Below the pieces are notes generated by a model that did not search any database, was not told the DNA's origin, and was given only the letters and a program-made list of their open reading frames with translations. A DNA stretch of 64,000 nucleotides from contig NZ_LIHP01000001.1 of the NCBI RefSeq assembly GCF_001314605.1, forward strand, positions 372,001 to 436,000, in the 5' to 3' direction. This document shows positions 56,859 through 64,000 of this stretch, in pieces. The stretch's first letter is position 1; each line of letters opens with the position of its first letter. Both the position numbers and the translations under genes were made by a program. The stretch is from Marinobacter sp. HL-58. GTDB lineage: Bacteria > Pseudomonadota > Gammaproteobacteria > Pseudomonadales > Oleiphilaceae.

Positions 56859-57461
56859 ATGAAGTGTCTGAAATCGGCGGTGCTGGCTCTTTTGACCGCT
56901 TGTGTTGCTTTGCCCGCAAACGCTGCCATCTGGCAGATTGGTTGGGATTCGCTGGATGACGGCGGGCTTGAGCTGTTTGCGCTGTCAACGGATTCCAATG
57001 ATCAGGGCAGTTATGATGACTTTGAAGCTTACCCTTCCTGGTTCCAACTGGATGATCAGAAAGTTGATTTTATTCCCGATGCTGTTGTGTATCTGGATGG
57101 CTGTTTCGATTTAGGAGGGGCAGCCGGCACCTGTAACAGTGACTGGAATGGTCTTGGCCTTGATGGCGTTGTAACGGCGCCAACCAATGGAAACTTCACG
57201 GGTTCGTACGGGAAATACACCTCCGTGAGTGTGAGCGCGGATGCCCTGGCAGCAATGGGCTACTCGGCCGGTTTGAACGAGGTGGTTCTGGACGTGTTCA
57301 GTGGCGCATACACGTGGGCCCCCCGGGATTATACGGGCCTGCCAGCTGCGAACATCACGTTGGCTTCCAGTGTGGCTTCGGTTCCTGAGCCTCAGACCCT
57401 GGCACTGTTTGCCTTGGGCCTGGCAGGCATGGGTGTCCGATACCGGAGGGCGCGAAGATAA
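56859..57461 (+). CDS. PEP-CTERM sorting-domain exported protein
   Basis: 200 aa. Signal peptide MKCLKSAVLALLTACVALPANA; a central unknown domain rich in Asp, Gly and aromatic residues with one likely disulfide pair (DGCFDLGGAAGTCNSD); then the C-terminal sorting tag: VPEPQTLALFALGLAGMGV followed by RYRRARR. This tag is recognised by exosortase (EpsH/XrtA-type), usually encoded with exopolysaccharide genes, none of which is in the window. Start ATG 56859; an upstream in-frame ATG lacks a signal peptide. Lower GC than neighbours. Confidence 0.9.
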   Translation: MKCLKSAVLALLTACVALPANAAIWQIGWDSLDDGGLELFALSTDSNDQGSYDDFEAYPSWFQLDDQKVDFIPDAVVYLDGCFDLGGAAGTCNSDWNGLGLDGVVTAPTNGNFTGSYGKYTSVSVSADALAAMGYSAGLNEVVLDVFSGAYTWAPRDYTGLPAANITLASSVASVPEPQTLALFALGLAGMGVRYRRARR

Positions 57462-57529
57462 GCGGGGCCTGATACGGGCGCCGCTGGTGCGCCCGTACCT
57501 TTTGGTTAATTCCTTCCGTAATAAATAAG

Positions 57530-58849
57530 CTACCCGACCGTTGGCAGAATTCTGGTCAGGTAACTGTGTTCCAGCTTTTTCGGTATGCCGGCAGGGCGAG
57601 GGATCCGCACGATGTGACCGCTTCCGGGCGCGACGTCCATGGTCTTGCCCTCTCTGTTTTCCATCGCTTGTGCCGAGAATTGCTGGTTTCCTGACGGTGT
57701 TACAAGTTCCAGCAGGTCCCCGGGGGCAAACCGGTTCTTCACATTGATGGTCAGCCAGCGGTCATCCACGTCAGTAATGGTGCCGACCACCTGCTGGCTG
57801 CCGTTCAGGGAGGAGCCCTGTTCGTAGTTCTGGTATTCCTGGGGCACGTGCCGGCGCAGGAAGCCTTCGGTGTAGCCGCGGTTGGAGAGGGCTTCGAGCT
57901 GGTCCATCAGGTTCATGTCGAAGGCTTTGCCCTGGGCAGCGTCGTCGATGGCGCGGCGGTAGGCCTGGGTGGTGCGGGCGACGTAGTAGGTGCTTTTGGT
58001 GCGGCCTTCGATTTTCAGGGAGTGGATGCCCATTTTGGTCAGCTCTGCCACGTGCTGGACGGCGCGGAGGTCTTTGGAGTTCATGATGTAGGTGCCGTGT
58101 TCGTCCTCGTAGGCGGGTATGTAGCTGCCGGCGCGGTTGGGTTCTTCCAGCAGGATTTCTTTTGGCTCTGCGGTTTGCACCCCGCTGCTGGCTGAAGTGG
58201 CGATGAGGTCGCCGGTCTGGTCGTGGCTGTGGGCTACCTCTTTGTAATTCCAGCGGCAGGCATTGGTGCAGGCGCCCTGGTTGGCGTCGCGGTGGTTCAT
58301 GTAGCCGGACAGCAGGCAGCGGCCGGAGTAGGCCATGCAGAGGGCGCCATGGACGAAGACTTCCAGTTCCATGCCCGGCACTTTCTCGCGGATGTCGCGG
58401 ATTTCGTCCAGGGCCAGTTCCCGGGAGAGGATGACGCGGCTGATGCCCTGTCTTCTCCAGAATTCCACCGTTGCCCAGTTCACGGCGTTGGCCTGAACGG
58501 AAAGGTGTATGGGTTGGTCTGGCCACTTTTCACGCACCAGCATGATCAGGCCGGGGTCGGACATGATAAGGGCGTCGGGCTTGTATTCCAGTACTGGTTC
58601 CAGGTCCCGGAGGTAGCTGCGAACCTTGTCGTTGTGGGGAGCGATGTTGGAAACCAGATAAAACTGCTTGCCCAGTTCGTGGGCACGGGTGATGCCTGCA
58701 CCCAGGGCAGCAATATTCTTGAAACTGTTGTTCCTTACCCTCAGTGAATAGCGCGGCTGGCCGGCATAGACGGCATCAGCGCCGTAGGCAAAGGCGGTTT
58801 CAAGATGTTCGGCAGTGCCTGCTGGGGCAAGCAGTTCTGGAGTGTGCAT
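57530..58849 (-). CDS. trhP: U32-family tRNA 5-hydroxyuridine protein TrhP (YegQ)
   Basis: 439 aa. The U32 signature (LEVFVHGALCMAYSGRCLLS, residues 162-181) with Cys171 and Cys178, and Cys194/Cys198 in QGACTNACRW, probably holds a Fe-S cluster. N-terminal TIM-like part MHTPELLAPAGTAEHLETAF. YegQ/TrhP is needed for prephenate-dependent 5-hydroxylation of U34 in tRNAs. ATG 58849 with GGAGC upstream; 30 codons of further open frame do not resemble the family. Confidence 0.9.
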   Translation of the reverse strand: MHTPELLAPAGTAEHLETAFAYGADAVYAGQPRYSLRVRNNSFKNIAALGAGITRAHELGKQFYLVSNIAPHNDKVRSYLRDLEPVLEYKPDALIMSDPGLIMLVREKWPDQPIHLSVQANAVNWATVEFWRRQGISRVILSRELALDEIRDIREKVPGMELEVFVHGALCMAYSGRCLLSGYMNHRDANQGACTNACRWNYKEVAHSHDQTGDLIATSASSGVQTAEPKEILLEEPNRAGSYIPAYEDEHGTYIMNSKDLRAVQHVAELTKMGIHSLKIEGRTKSTYYVARTTQAYRRAIDDAAQGKAFDMNLMDQLEALSNRGYTEGFLRRHVPQEYQNYEQGSSLNGSQQVVGTITDVDDRWLTINVKNRFAPGDLLELVTPSGNQQFSAQAMENREGKTMDVAPGSGHIVRIPRPAGIPKKLEHSYLTRILPTVG

Positions 58850-59027
58850 CGGGGCTCCGGGTAAGGCGATCGGTTTGTCGGAATCTGAAAACGGGTCATC
58901 TTGCCTTACCGAATGGTTTTTTCCCTTGATGCGGCTCAAGACTGGATATGGTTATTTTCGGCTAACATGTGTACGCTGACGTCCACAGGTTCTGAATGCC
59001 TGTAGTGAAATATCAGGAGCAGGAAAC

Positions 59028-59381
59028 ATGCAATCAGATCAGATGGAGTCCATCGCGACGAAGGCACCGTTCAGTGCGCGAGTGACTTCGTTGATTGCCG
59101 GACATCTGGAACGTGGTCGGGTGGGGGTGGAAGCCGTTGCCGCCCAGCTGCACATGAGCCGGCATACGCTTCACAAAAGGCTGAAACAGGAAAACCTGAC
59201 GTTTGCGGCCTTGCTGGAGGAGATCCGCCGCGAGCGCGCTCTGGCCTACCTGAACGACCGCAGCAAGTCCCTGGTGGAGATCGCGGAGCAACTGGGATTT
59301 TCGGAACTCAGCGCGTTCAGTCGCGCTTTCAAGCGCTGGATGGGAAAGTCGCCGGGGGCCTATCGCTCCATGGCGGCGTGA
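59028..59381 (+). CDS. Stand-alone AraC-type DNA-binding protein
   Basis: 117 aa, nearly all one AraC/XylS DNA-binding domain: first HTH VEAVAAQLHMSRHTLHKRLKQE (about 34-55), second LVEIAEQLGFSELSAFSRAFKRWMGKSPGAYR (about 82-113). Full AraC proteins of this branch have a further 200 or so N-terminal residues. No open frame with such a domain lies upstream; the ATG has agcagga ahead of it, so it looks like a real short gene rather than a fragment. Targets unknown. Confidence 0.8.
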   Translation: MQSDQMESIATKAPFSARVTSLIAGHLERGRVGVEAVAAQLHMSRHTLHKRLKQENLTFAALLEEIRRERALAYLNDRSKSLVEIAEQLGFSELSAFSRAFKRWMGKSPGAYRSMAA

Positions 59382-59393
59382 GGGAATCAGACA

Positions 59394-59429
59394 CCGGGGC
59401 TGCGAATGCGCAGGCCCCGGGGCCTTTTT
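59394..59429. terminator. Terminator between AraC-like gene and fabB
   Basis: CCGGGGCTGCG, loop aatg, CGCAGGCCCCGG (one bulged base) followed by ggccttttt. Ends the rightward AraC-like transcript; an alternative stem AGGCCCC/GGGGCCT overlaps. It could also stop fabB from the other side less efficiently. Confidence 0.65.
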
Positions 59430-59436
59430 CCGTCGA

Positions 59437-60648
59437 TCAGGCCTTCTTGAAGATCAGCGTGCCGTTGGTGCCGCCGAAGCCGAAGCTGTTGCTCATTACC
59501 AGGGGCAGGTCCACGTTGTCCTGCCGTTCCCGCACGATGGGATAGCCCTCGGCGCCTTCATCGAGGTTTTCGATGTTGGCGGACGGGGCGATAAAGTTCC
59601 CCCGCTGCATGATCAGGCTGTAGATGGCCTCGTGTACACCGGCGGCACCCAGGGCGTGGCCACACAGCGGCTTGGTGGAACTCAGAGGCGGTATCTTGTC
59701 GCCAAAGGTTTCCTTCAGTGCCTTCAGTTCGGTGACATCCCCGGCCGGCGTACTGGTGCCGTGGGTGTTGATGTAGCTGATGTCGCCGTCCACGTTCTTC
59801 ATGGCCTGCTGCATGCAGCGAACAGCACCTTCACCGCTCGGGGCGACCATGTCAGCACCGTCCGAGGTTGCACCGAAACCGACCAGTTCAGCCAGGATAT
59901 TGGCGCCGCGGGCCTCCGCGTGCTCCAGCGCTTCCAGCACCAGTATGCCGCCGCCACCGGAAATCACGAAGCCGTCCCTGTCCCTGTCGTAGGTGCGGGA
60001 GGCGGATCCGGGGGTGTCGTTGTACTTGGTGGACAGCGCACCCATGGCGTCAAACATCAGGCTAAGCGTCCAGTGGATGTCTTCGCCGCCACCGGCAAAC
60101 ATCACATCCTGGCGACCAAGGGCAATCAGGTCCCCGGCGTGGCCGATGGAGTGGGCGCTGGTTGCACAGGCTGAGGTGATGCCATAGTTGACGCCGGTAA
60201 TACCGAAGGCCGTGGCCAGGGAAGCATTAATGGCGCTGCCCATGGTGCGCGGCACGCGGTATGGGCCAACACGGCGGATGCCCTTGGCGCGATGGGTATC
60301 AATAGCGTCCATCAGCTCCACGGTTGAGGCGCCACCAGCCCCGGTGATCACGCCGGTGGAGTTGGCGCGGATCTGCTCGTCTGTCAGCCCCGCCTGCGCA
60401 ATGGCTTCTTTCATCGCCAGATAGGTATAGGCGGAAGCCGGGCACATGAACCTCATGAGCTTGCGGTCAATCAGCTCCGGCAGGTTCAGGTCGATCTGTC
60501 CGCAGACATGGCTGCGCAGGCCGTTGTCCTTGGCTTCCTGACTGAAACCAATGCCTGGAATGGATTCCCGCAGAGACCGGGTTACTTCGTCTTGATTGGT
60601 TCCTAGGCTGGAGACAATCCCCATGCCGGTAATAACAACGCGACGCAT
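59437..60648 (-). CDS. fabB: Beta-ketoacyl-ACP synthase I
   Basis: 403 aa condensing enzyme for unsaturated fatty acid synthesis. Active-site Cys161 in [12 protein letters not shown], His in [14 protein letters not shown] and His in [14 protein letters not shown]-terminal [15 protein letters not shown]. It lies 10 bp after fabA in the standard fabA-fabB operon of Pseudomonas-like bacteria. Confidence 0.97.
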   Translation of the reverse strand: MRRVVITGMGIVSSLGTNQDEVTRSLRESIPGIGFSQEAKDNGLRSHVCGQIDLNLPELIDRKLMRFMCPASAYTYLAMKEAIAQAGLTDEQIRANSTGVITGAGGASTVELMDAIDTHRAKGIRRVGPYRVPRTMGSAINASLATAFGITGVNYGITSACATSAHSIGHAGDLIALGRQDVMFAGGGEDIHWTLSLMFDAMGALSTKYNDTPGSASRTYDRDRDGFVISGGGGILVLEALEHAEARGANILAELVGFGATSDGADMVAPSGEGAVRCMQQAMKNVDGDISYINTHGTSTPAGDVTELKALKETFGDKIPPLSSTKPLCGHALGAAGVHEAIYSLIMQRGNFIAPSANIENLDEGAEGYPIVRERQDNVDLPLVMSNSFGFGGTNGTLIFKKA

Positions 60649-60658
60649 TTAATGGCTC

Positions 60659-61168
60659 CTAGAAGTCATCCGTAGAATTGAACATGCCAACTTTCAGGTC
60701 TTTGGCGGTGTAGATCTCGCGGCCATCCACCTCCATGCGGGCATCGGCGATTGCCATGGTCAGCTTGCGGCGAACCACTCTCTTGATGTCCAGATGGTAG
60801 CGAACCAGCTTGTTCGTTGGCAGCACCTGGCCGGTAAATTTCACCTCGCCAGCACCCAGGGCACGACCTTTTCCTTCACCGCCAGTGGCTGCCAGGAAAA
60901 AGCCCACCAGTTGCCACATGGCATCCAGGCCAAGGCAGCCGGGCATGACGGGGTCGTCGACAAAATGAACCTTGAAGAACCACAGGTCCGGGTTGATATC
61001 CAACTCGGCAACGATGCTGCCCTTGCCATAGGGCCCGTCGGTTTCGCTGAAATGGGTTATGCGATCCATCATCAGCATTTCGTCGATGGGCAGCCGCATC
61101 TTGCCTGGAAAAAGCGTGCCGTGCCCGCAGGCAATCAAATCGGCCTTGTCAAAGTGATCGGGGGTCAT
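60659..61168 (-). CDS. fabA: 3-hydroxydecanoyl-ACP dehydratase/isomerase
   Basis: 169 aa hot-dog-fold enzyme. Catalytic His68 in [20 protein letters not shown] and Asp82 in the same stretch, the spacing of E. coli His70/Asp84. It introduces the cis double bond at C10, feeding FabB. The preceding region has no clear FabR or DesT site. Confidence 0.97.
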   Translation of the reverse strand: MTPDHFDKADLIACGHGTLFPGKMRLPIDEMLMMDRITHFSETDGPYGKGSIVAELDINPDLWFFKVHFVDDPVMPGCLGLDAMWQLVGFFLAATGGEGKGRALGAGEVKFTGQVLPTNKLVRYHLDIKRVVRRKLTMAIADARMEVDGREIYTAKDLKVGMFNSTDDF

Positions 61169-61350
61169 AGTGCCATTGTCCCTGTTACAAAATGGTTTCT
61201 TATACTTTAGCTGTTATTCCCCATATGGCTATTGACCATTGGTTGCAGTTTTCAGGAAAAGGGCCTGAAGCGGTTGATGGTCATCAAGGTGTTTTTCCGG
61301 GTTTCTGGTTATTTTTCAGGCTGATCCTGAAAGATACAAGGAGCTGCCAT

Positions 61351-61863
61351 ATGCCAGCCACGAATGAAGCCTGGGGCGAGCTGAGTCGCCAGGGCGGGCG
61401 CGTAAGTGCCAAGCTGAAGCGCAGAACAGATCACAGTCCGGCGAAGGTCTGGGCAATGCTTACCAATCCGGTAAACCTGGCCAACTGGCTGGCCCCGGGT
61501 ACTGTCGAGCAGTGGCAGGGGGGAGCGGTGAAAATCGATTTCGGGCAAAGTGGTTCAGCGATTGACAGTTATGTTCGCGCGATCAGGCCGGAGCGGCTGC
61601 TGGAATACTCCTGGAGCGCGGGCAACGAGCCGCAAAGGCCGATACGCTGGAACCTGGTTCCGGACGATGAGGGAACAACGGTAGAACTGACCCTGCTGTT
61701 GCCGGACGACGATCGGGTCGCCATTTCCTGTGCCGGCTGGGACGCGCACCTGGAAATGCTGATGGCGTCGCTGGAGGGCATTCACATTCACTTCCCGGCC
61801 GATCGATTCCGTGAGGCGCGGGCCGCTTTCGATTTGATGGTGGAAGAAGAGCCGGTCACCTGA
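61351..61863 (+). CDS. SRPBCC (AHSA1-like) domain protein
   Basis: 170 aa. RRTDHSPAKVWAMLTNPVNLANWLAPGTVEQW is the N-terminal strand-helix of AHSA1/START-like proteins; ISCAGWDAHLEMLMASLEG is the C-terminal helix. Function unknown; members range from Hsp90 co-chaperone-like to regulators encoded beside ArsR genes. ATG 61351 has AAGGAG 7 bp upstream; 53 codons of upstream frame overlap the fabA promoter region and are unlikely to be coding. Confidence 0.82.
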   Translation: MPATNEAWGELSRQGGRVSAKLKRRTDHSPAKVWAMLTNPVNLANWLAPGTVEQWQGGAVKIDFGQSGSAIDSYVRAIRPERLLEYSWSAGNEPQRPIRWNLVPDDEGTTVELTLLLPDDDRVAISCAGWDAHLEMLMASLEGIHIHFPADRFREARAAFDLMVEEEPVT

Positions 61864-61896
61864 CCCGCTCTTCCCGACCCTTTTCGCCCCAGGGGC

Positions 61897-63081
61897 TCAA
61901 CCCTCCTTTCCGTCTGGCCGGGGTGACGCCAGTATCCGGGTGTAGCGTCCCAGGAACAGCCCAAAGGCAATGACCCACAGCAGCGAACTTACACCCACAC
62001 CCGCGTGCCAGGGCATGGCGTCAAACGCCGTGATAACCCGGATCAGCGCGGCCAGTTGAATCATCACAAAAGCGGTCACCATGCCCCGTGGAAGGACCAG
62101 GGGGCGACCGGTATGGCCAAGCGCAACCCGGGCTATGACCCCCAGAATCAGGCAACCTACGGCGCCGGTGCCGGCCGCATGTGTCCAGGCGCTGGCAGGC
62201 CAGCCTGCCAGGATGGAGCCGGCAAGCAGTAACAGTGCGACGGGTACCCAGAGTATTGACAGGTGCAGTACCCAGAGCAATGGCTCCTTGCGGAACAGCC
62301 AGCCCTTCCAGCCGGCCAGTCGCACCAGCATCAGTGCGGCAGCGGTTATGGCCAGGATGGCCGTTATGCTCTGCCAGCCAGACACCAGTGACGCCATCAG
62401 CAATACCATGTTGAACAGGACTGCCATATCCAGGGCGGGAACCATTTTAACCTGTGTGGCGTCCAGGCCCCGCTGGCGCAGCCAGCCGGCTGAAAACGCA
62501 GGGGTGATGCGGCCGCCAATAATGCTGATCAGTGCCATGGCCATGATCAGGGCGCCGTAGCTGAAGGCTGGATCAAGCCGGGTCACAAAGCCGATCTGCA
62601 TCAGCCAGAGTAGCCCGAGAACCACCAGGATCATCAGTTGCCGCTTCTGTCTGGCATGCCATACACGCCAGCCGGCATCCAGCATGACCAGGGGCAGAAA
62701 GGCAAGATTCACACCGTGGACCAGCCAGTCAGGAAGGCCAGCGCCAAATGCCAGTAACAGCCGGCCAGCGAGCCAGACGCCCCATAGCAGAACCAGGCGC
62801 AAGCCGTGAGTTCGCTCGGTTTGAGTCCATACACAGACCGCGGTCAGCAGAAAGCCGGCAATAGCAGCGGACAGGAAGCCGAAAAGCATTTCATGCTGGT
62901 GCCAGAAAAGGCCCGGCATGGCCAGTGGCAGTTGAATGGCGCCACTGACCTGGAGAACCCAGACCGGTATGGTCAGCATGGCCAGTATGGTCATGGAGAG
63001 GAAGAAAATACGAAACGGGTAGCCGAACAACTGACGGATACTTGCGCCTCCGGCAGTTTCGGCGAGGGGGACAGCCTGCAT
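61897..63081 (-). CDS. nnrS: NnrS family protein
   Basis: 394 aa with about 12 transmembrane helices. N-terminal FGYPFRIFFLSMTILAMLTIPVW and HQHEMLFGFLSAAIAGFLLTA (His-X-His, conserved heme/copper-region residues), ITPAF at mid-protein (GGRITPAFSAGWLR) and the terminal WVIAFGLFLGRYTRIL fit NnrS. The family is linked to nitric oxide stress and contains heme and copper; exact activity is unknown. No denitrification gene is nearby. Confidence 0.9.
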   Translation of the reverse strand: MQAVPLAETAGGASIRQLFGYPFRIFFLSMTILAMLTIPVWVLQVSGAIQLPLAMPGLFWHQHEMLFGFLSAAIAGFLLTAVCVWTQTERTHGLRLVLLWGVWLAGRLLLAFGAGLPDWLVHGVNLAFLPLVMLDAGWRVWHARQKRQLMILVVLGLLWLMQIGFVTRLDPAFSYGALIMAMALISIIGGRITPAFSAGWLRQRGLDATQVKMVPALDMAVLFNMVLLMASLVSGWQSITAILAITAAALMLVRLAGWKGWLFRKEPLLWVLHLSILWVPVALLLLAGSILAGWPASAWTHAAGTGAVGCLILGVIARVALGHTGRPLVLPRGMVTAFVMIQLAALIRVITAFDAMPWHAGVGVSSLLWVIAFGLFLGRYTRILASPRPDGKEG

Positions 63082-63210
63082 GACAGTAACTCCACTGGCG
63101 TTCAGAATATAACGTGTATATTAGATAAATGTTTGTTGGAATAACATACCCACCAGGCGGTAGTTTTGCGTACAATGCGGCTATCGATCTGATTCCCAAT
63201 GGATTAATTT

Positions 63211-63582
63211 ATGAGCACTTACCTGATTCTGAAAAGCGTCCACATGCTTGCAGCCTACCTGACCGTAGTGCTGTTCTCCCTGCGGCTGTTGCTGGATGCG
63301 GTGGGCAAACCCGACTGGCGCAAGACACCGTTACGCTGGATTCCCCATGCCAATGATACGATTCTGCTGGTGGCGGCCATCAGCCTGCTTTTCGTTACGC
63401 CCTGGATGCCCTTTGTTCACGGCTGGCTGACGGCGAAGATATTCCTGCTGGTCGGCTACATTGTGGCTGGCGTATTCGCATTGAAACAGACCCGCAGCCT
63501 GCAGGTGAGGCTGATCGCCTCTGTGCTGGCGCTGGTCCAGATCATGGCCATCTTCCACCTGGCTATCGCCAAACCCTTCTGA
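63211..63582 (+). CDS. SirB2-family membrane protein
   Basis: 123 aa, four predicted helices: LKSVHMLAAYLTVVLFSLRLLL, HANDTILLVAAISLLFV, LTAKIFLLVGYIVAGVFAL and LIASVLALVQIMAIFHLAIA. The KSVHMLAA and TAKIFLL blocks are typical of SirB2 (DUF/PF04247). The family was named from a Salmonella regulator but its function is not known; the conserved His may indicate heme or quinone contact. Stand-alone gene between nnrS and the channel. Confidence 0.82.
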   Translation: MSTYLILKSVHMLAAYLTVVLFSLRLLLDAVGKPDWRKTPLRWIPHANDTILLVAAISLLFVTPWMPFVHGWLTAKIFLLVGYIVAGVFALKQTRSLQVRLIASVLALVQIMAIFHLAIAKPF

Positions 63583-63599
63583 AGTGCCGATCCGGGGGG

Positions 63600-64000
63600 C
63601 TAACGCTCCCCGGACTTCCCTGATACCTGCTTCGTCAATTCCTGCAACTGTTCCTGTACCGCTTGCAACTGGCGGGCAATCTCGTCCCGCTCGTCATGGG
63701 CCTTCTGTGCCTGCTTGGCGTTCTGTTCTTCGCTCATGACCTCCAGAATTGCACCAATCATCATGTTCAGGAACACAAAGGCGGTGAGGAAGATAAACGT
63801 GAGGTAGTAGATCCAGCTCAGCGGATACTGCTCCATGGTGTCGTACATCACGTCTGTCCAGTCCTCGAAGGTGGCAATGCGGAACAGGGTCAGCATGGCA
63901 ATGGATACATCACCCCAAAGGAACTCGTCCACCTTCGCAAAGAACATGGAGCCCATGGCCGCGTAGATATAGAAGATGATGAACATCAGCAGGGCGATGT
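63600..64000 (-). CDS. Voltage-gated-type ion channel, C-terminal part (gene continues beyond window)
   Basis: About 133 residues of the 3' end; the coding frame is open to base 64000. It contains the S5 end (IIFYIYAAMGSMFFA), the pore helix and selectivity filter (LTLFRIATFEDWTDVMYD), the S6 helix (WIYYLTFIFLTAFVFLNMMIGAILEVM) and a C-terminal coiled coil (ERDEIARQLQAVQEQLQELTKQ), the layout of homotetrameric NaChBac-type channels. The filter reads TFEDWTD (63852-63872) where NaChBac-like sodium channels have TLESWxx; the added acidic residues suggest Ca2+ permeability. Confidence 0.85.
   Translation of the reverse strand, partial: IALLMFIIFYIYAAMGSMFFAKVDEFLWGDVSIAMLTLFRIATFEDWTDVMYDTMEQYPLSWIYYLTFIFLTAFVFLNMMIGAILEVMSEEQNAKQAQKAHDERDEIARQLQAVQEQLQELTKQVSGKSGER

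Overview
The window looks like a chromosomal segment of a marine gammaproteobacterium close to Marinobacter (Pseudomonadales/Alteromonadales border). I infer this from GC-rich codon use, from Pseudomonas-like gene order (secB-yibN-gpmI-envC-ctpA-yibQ next to hisFAHB, asmA, mutY, yggX and tRNA-Phe), and from protein flavour. No species assignment was computed. Nothing resembling a prophage, integrated plasmid, transposase, CRISPR array or rRNA operon is visible.

Layout. 1-27.8 kb is mainly amino-acid and organic-acid catabolism. The arginine succinyltransferase (AST) genes come first: astC (cut by the window edge), aruF, aruG, astD, astB. A TetR-controlled RND efflux pair follows, then astE and a basic-amino-acid ABC importer (aotPJQM type) on the other strand. 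A GntR-controlled glycolate oxidase operon (glcG-glcD-glcE-glcF), a DUF4124 protein and a Ca/Na antiporter come next. The arginine deiminase operon (antiporter, arcA, arcB, arcC) and a universal stress protein both sit behind Anr/FNR-like sites. 27.8-45.8 kb is housekeeping: tRNA-Phe, yggX, mutY, asmA, hisBHAF, yibQ, ctpA, envC, gpmI, a rhodanese, secB, trmL, a thiolase, a pteridine-reductase-like SDR and cca. 45.9-56.3 kb holds a TraF-like outer-membrane protein, flgP-flgT and a complete suf Fe-S operon (sufBCDSA-T-E) behind an IscR-type-1-like promoter. 56.4-64 kb holds a lone PEP-CTERM protein, a U32 peptidase-family tRNA hydroxylation protein, an AraC-type DNA-binding fragment, fabA-fabB, an SRPBCC protein, NnrS, a SirB2-like protein and the C-terminal half of a voltage-gated-type ion channel.

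How they work together. Arginine can be imported by the Aot-type transporter and oxidised by AST. When oxygen is low it can be fermented by the deiminase route, with ornithine exchanged by the DcuC/YfcC-type carrier. Glycolate oxidation is a second carbon input.

The most notable signal is non-coding. Six copies (A-F) of a repeat of about 95-120 bp lie at 19.4, 19.5, 50.3, 54.3, 54.5 and 56.4 kb. Each has 21-30 bp self-complementary arms that differ from copy to copy. The conserved core folds into two small hairpins whose loops are always the hexamer RTCCNT, with the two TCC motifs 23-25 nt apart. Read on the other strand the loops are ANGGAY, which is the loop motif preferred by CsrA/RsmA. 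Copies sit inside the glc and suf operons, twice as opposing pairs and once nested inside a REP-like inverted pair. I know no named family with this architecture, but I could not search databases.
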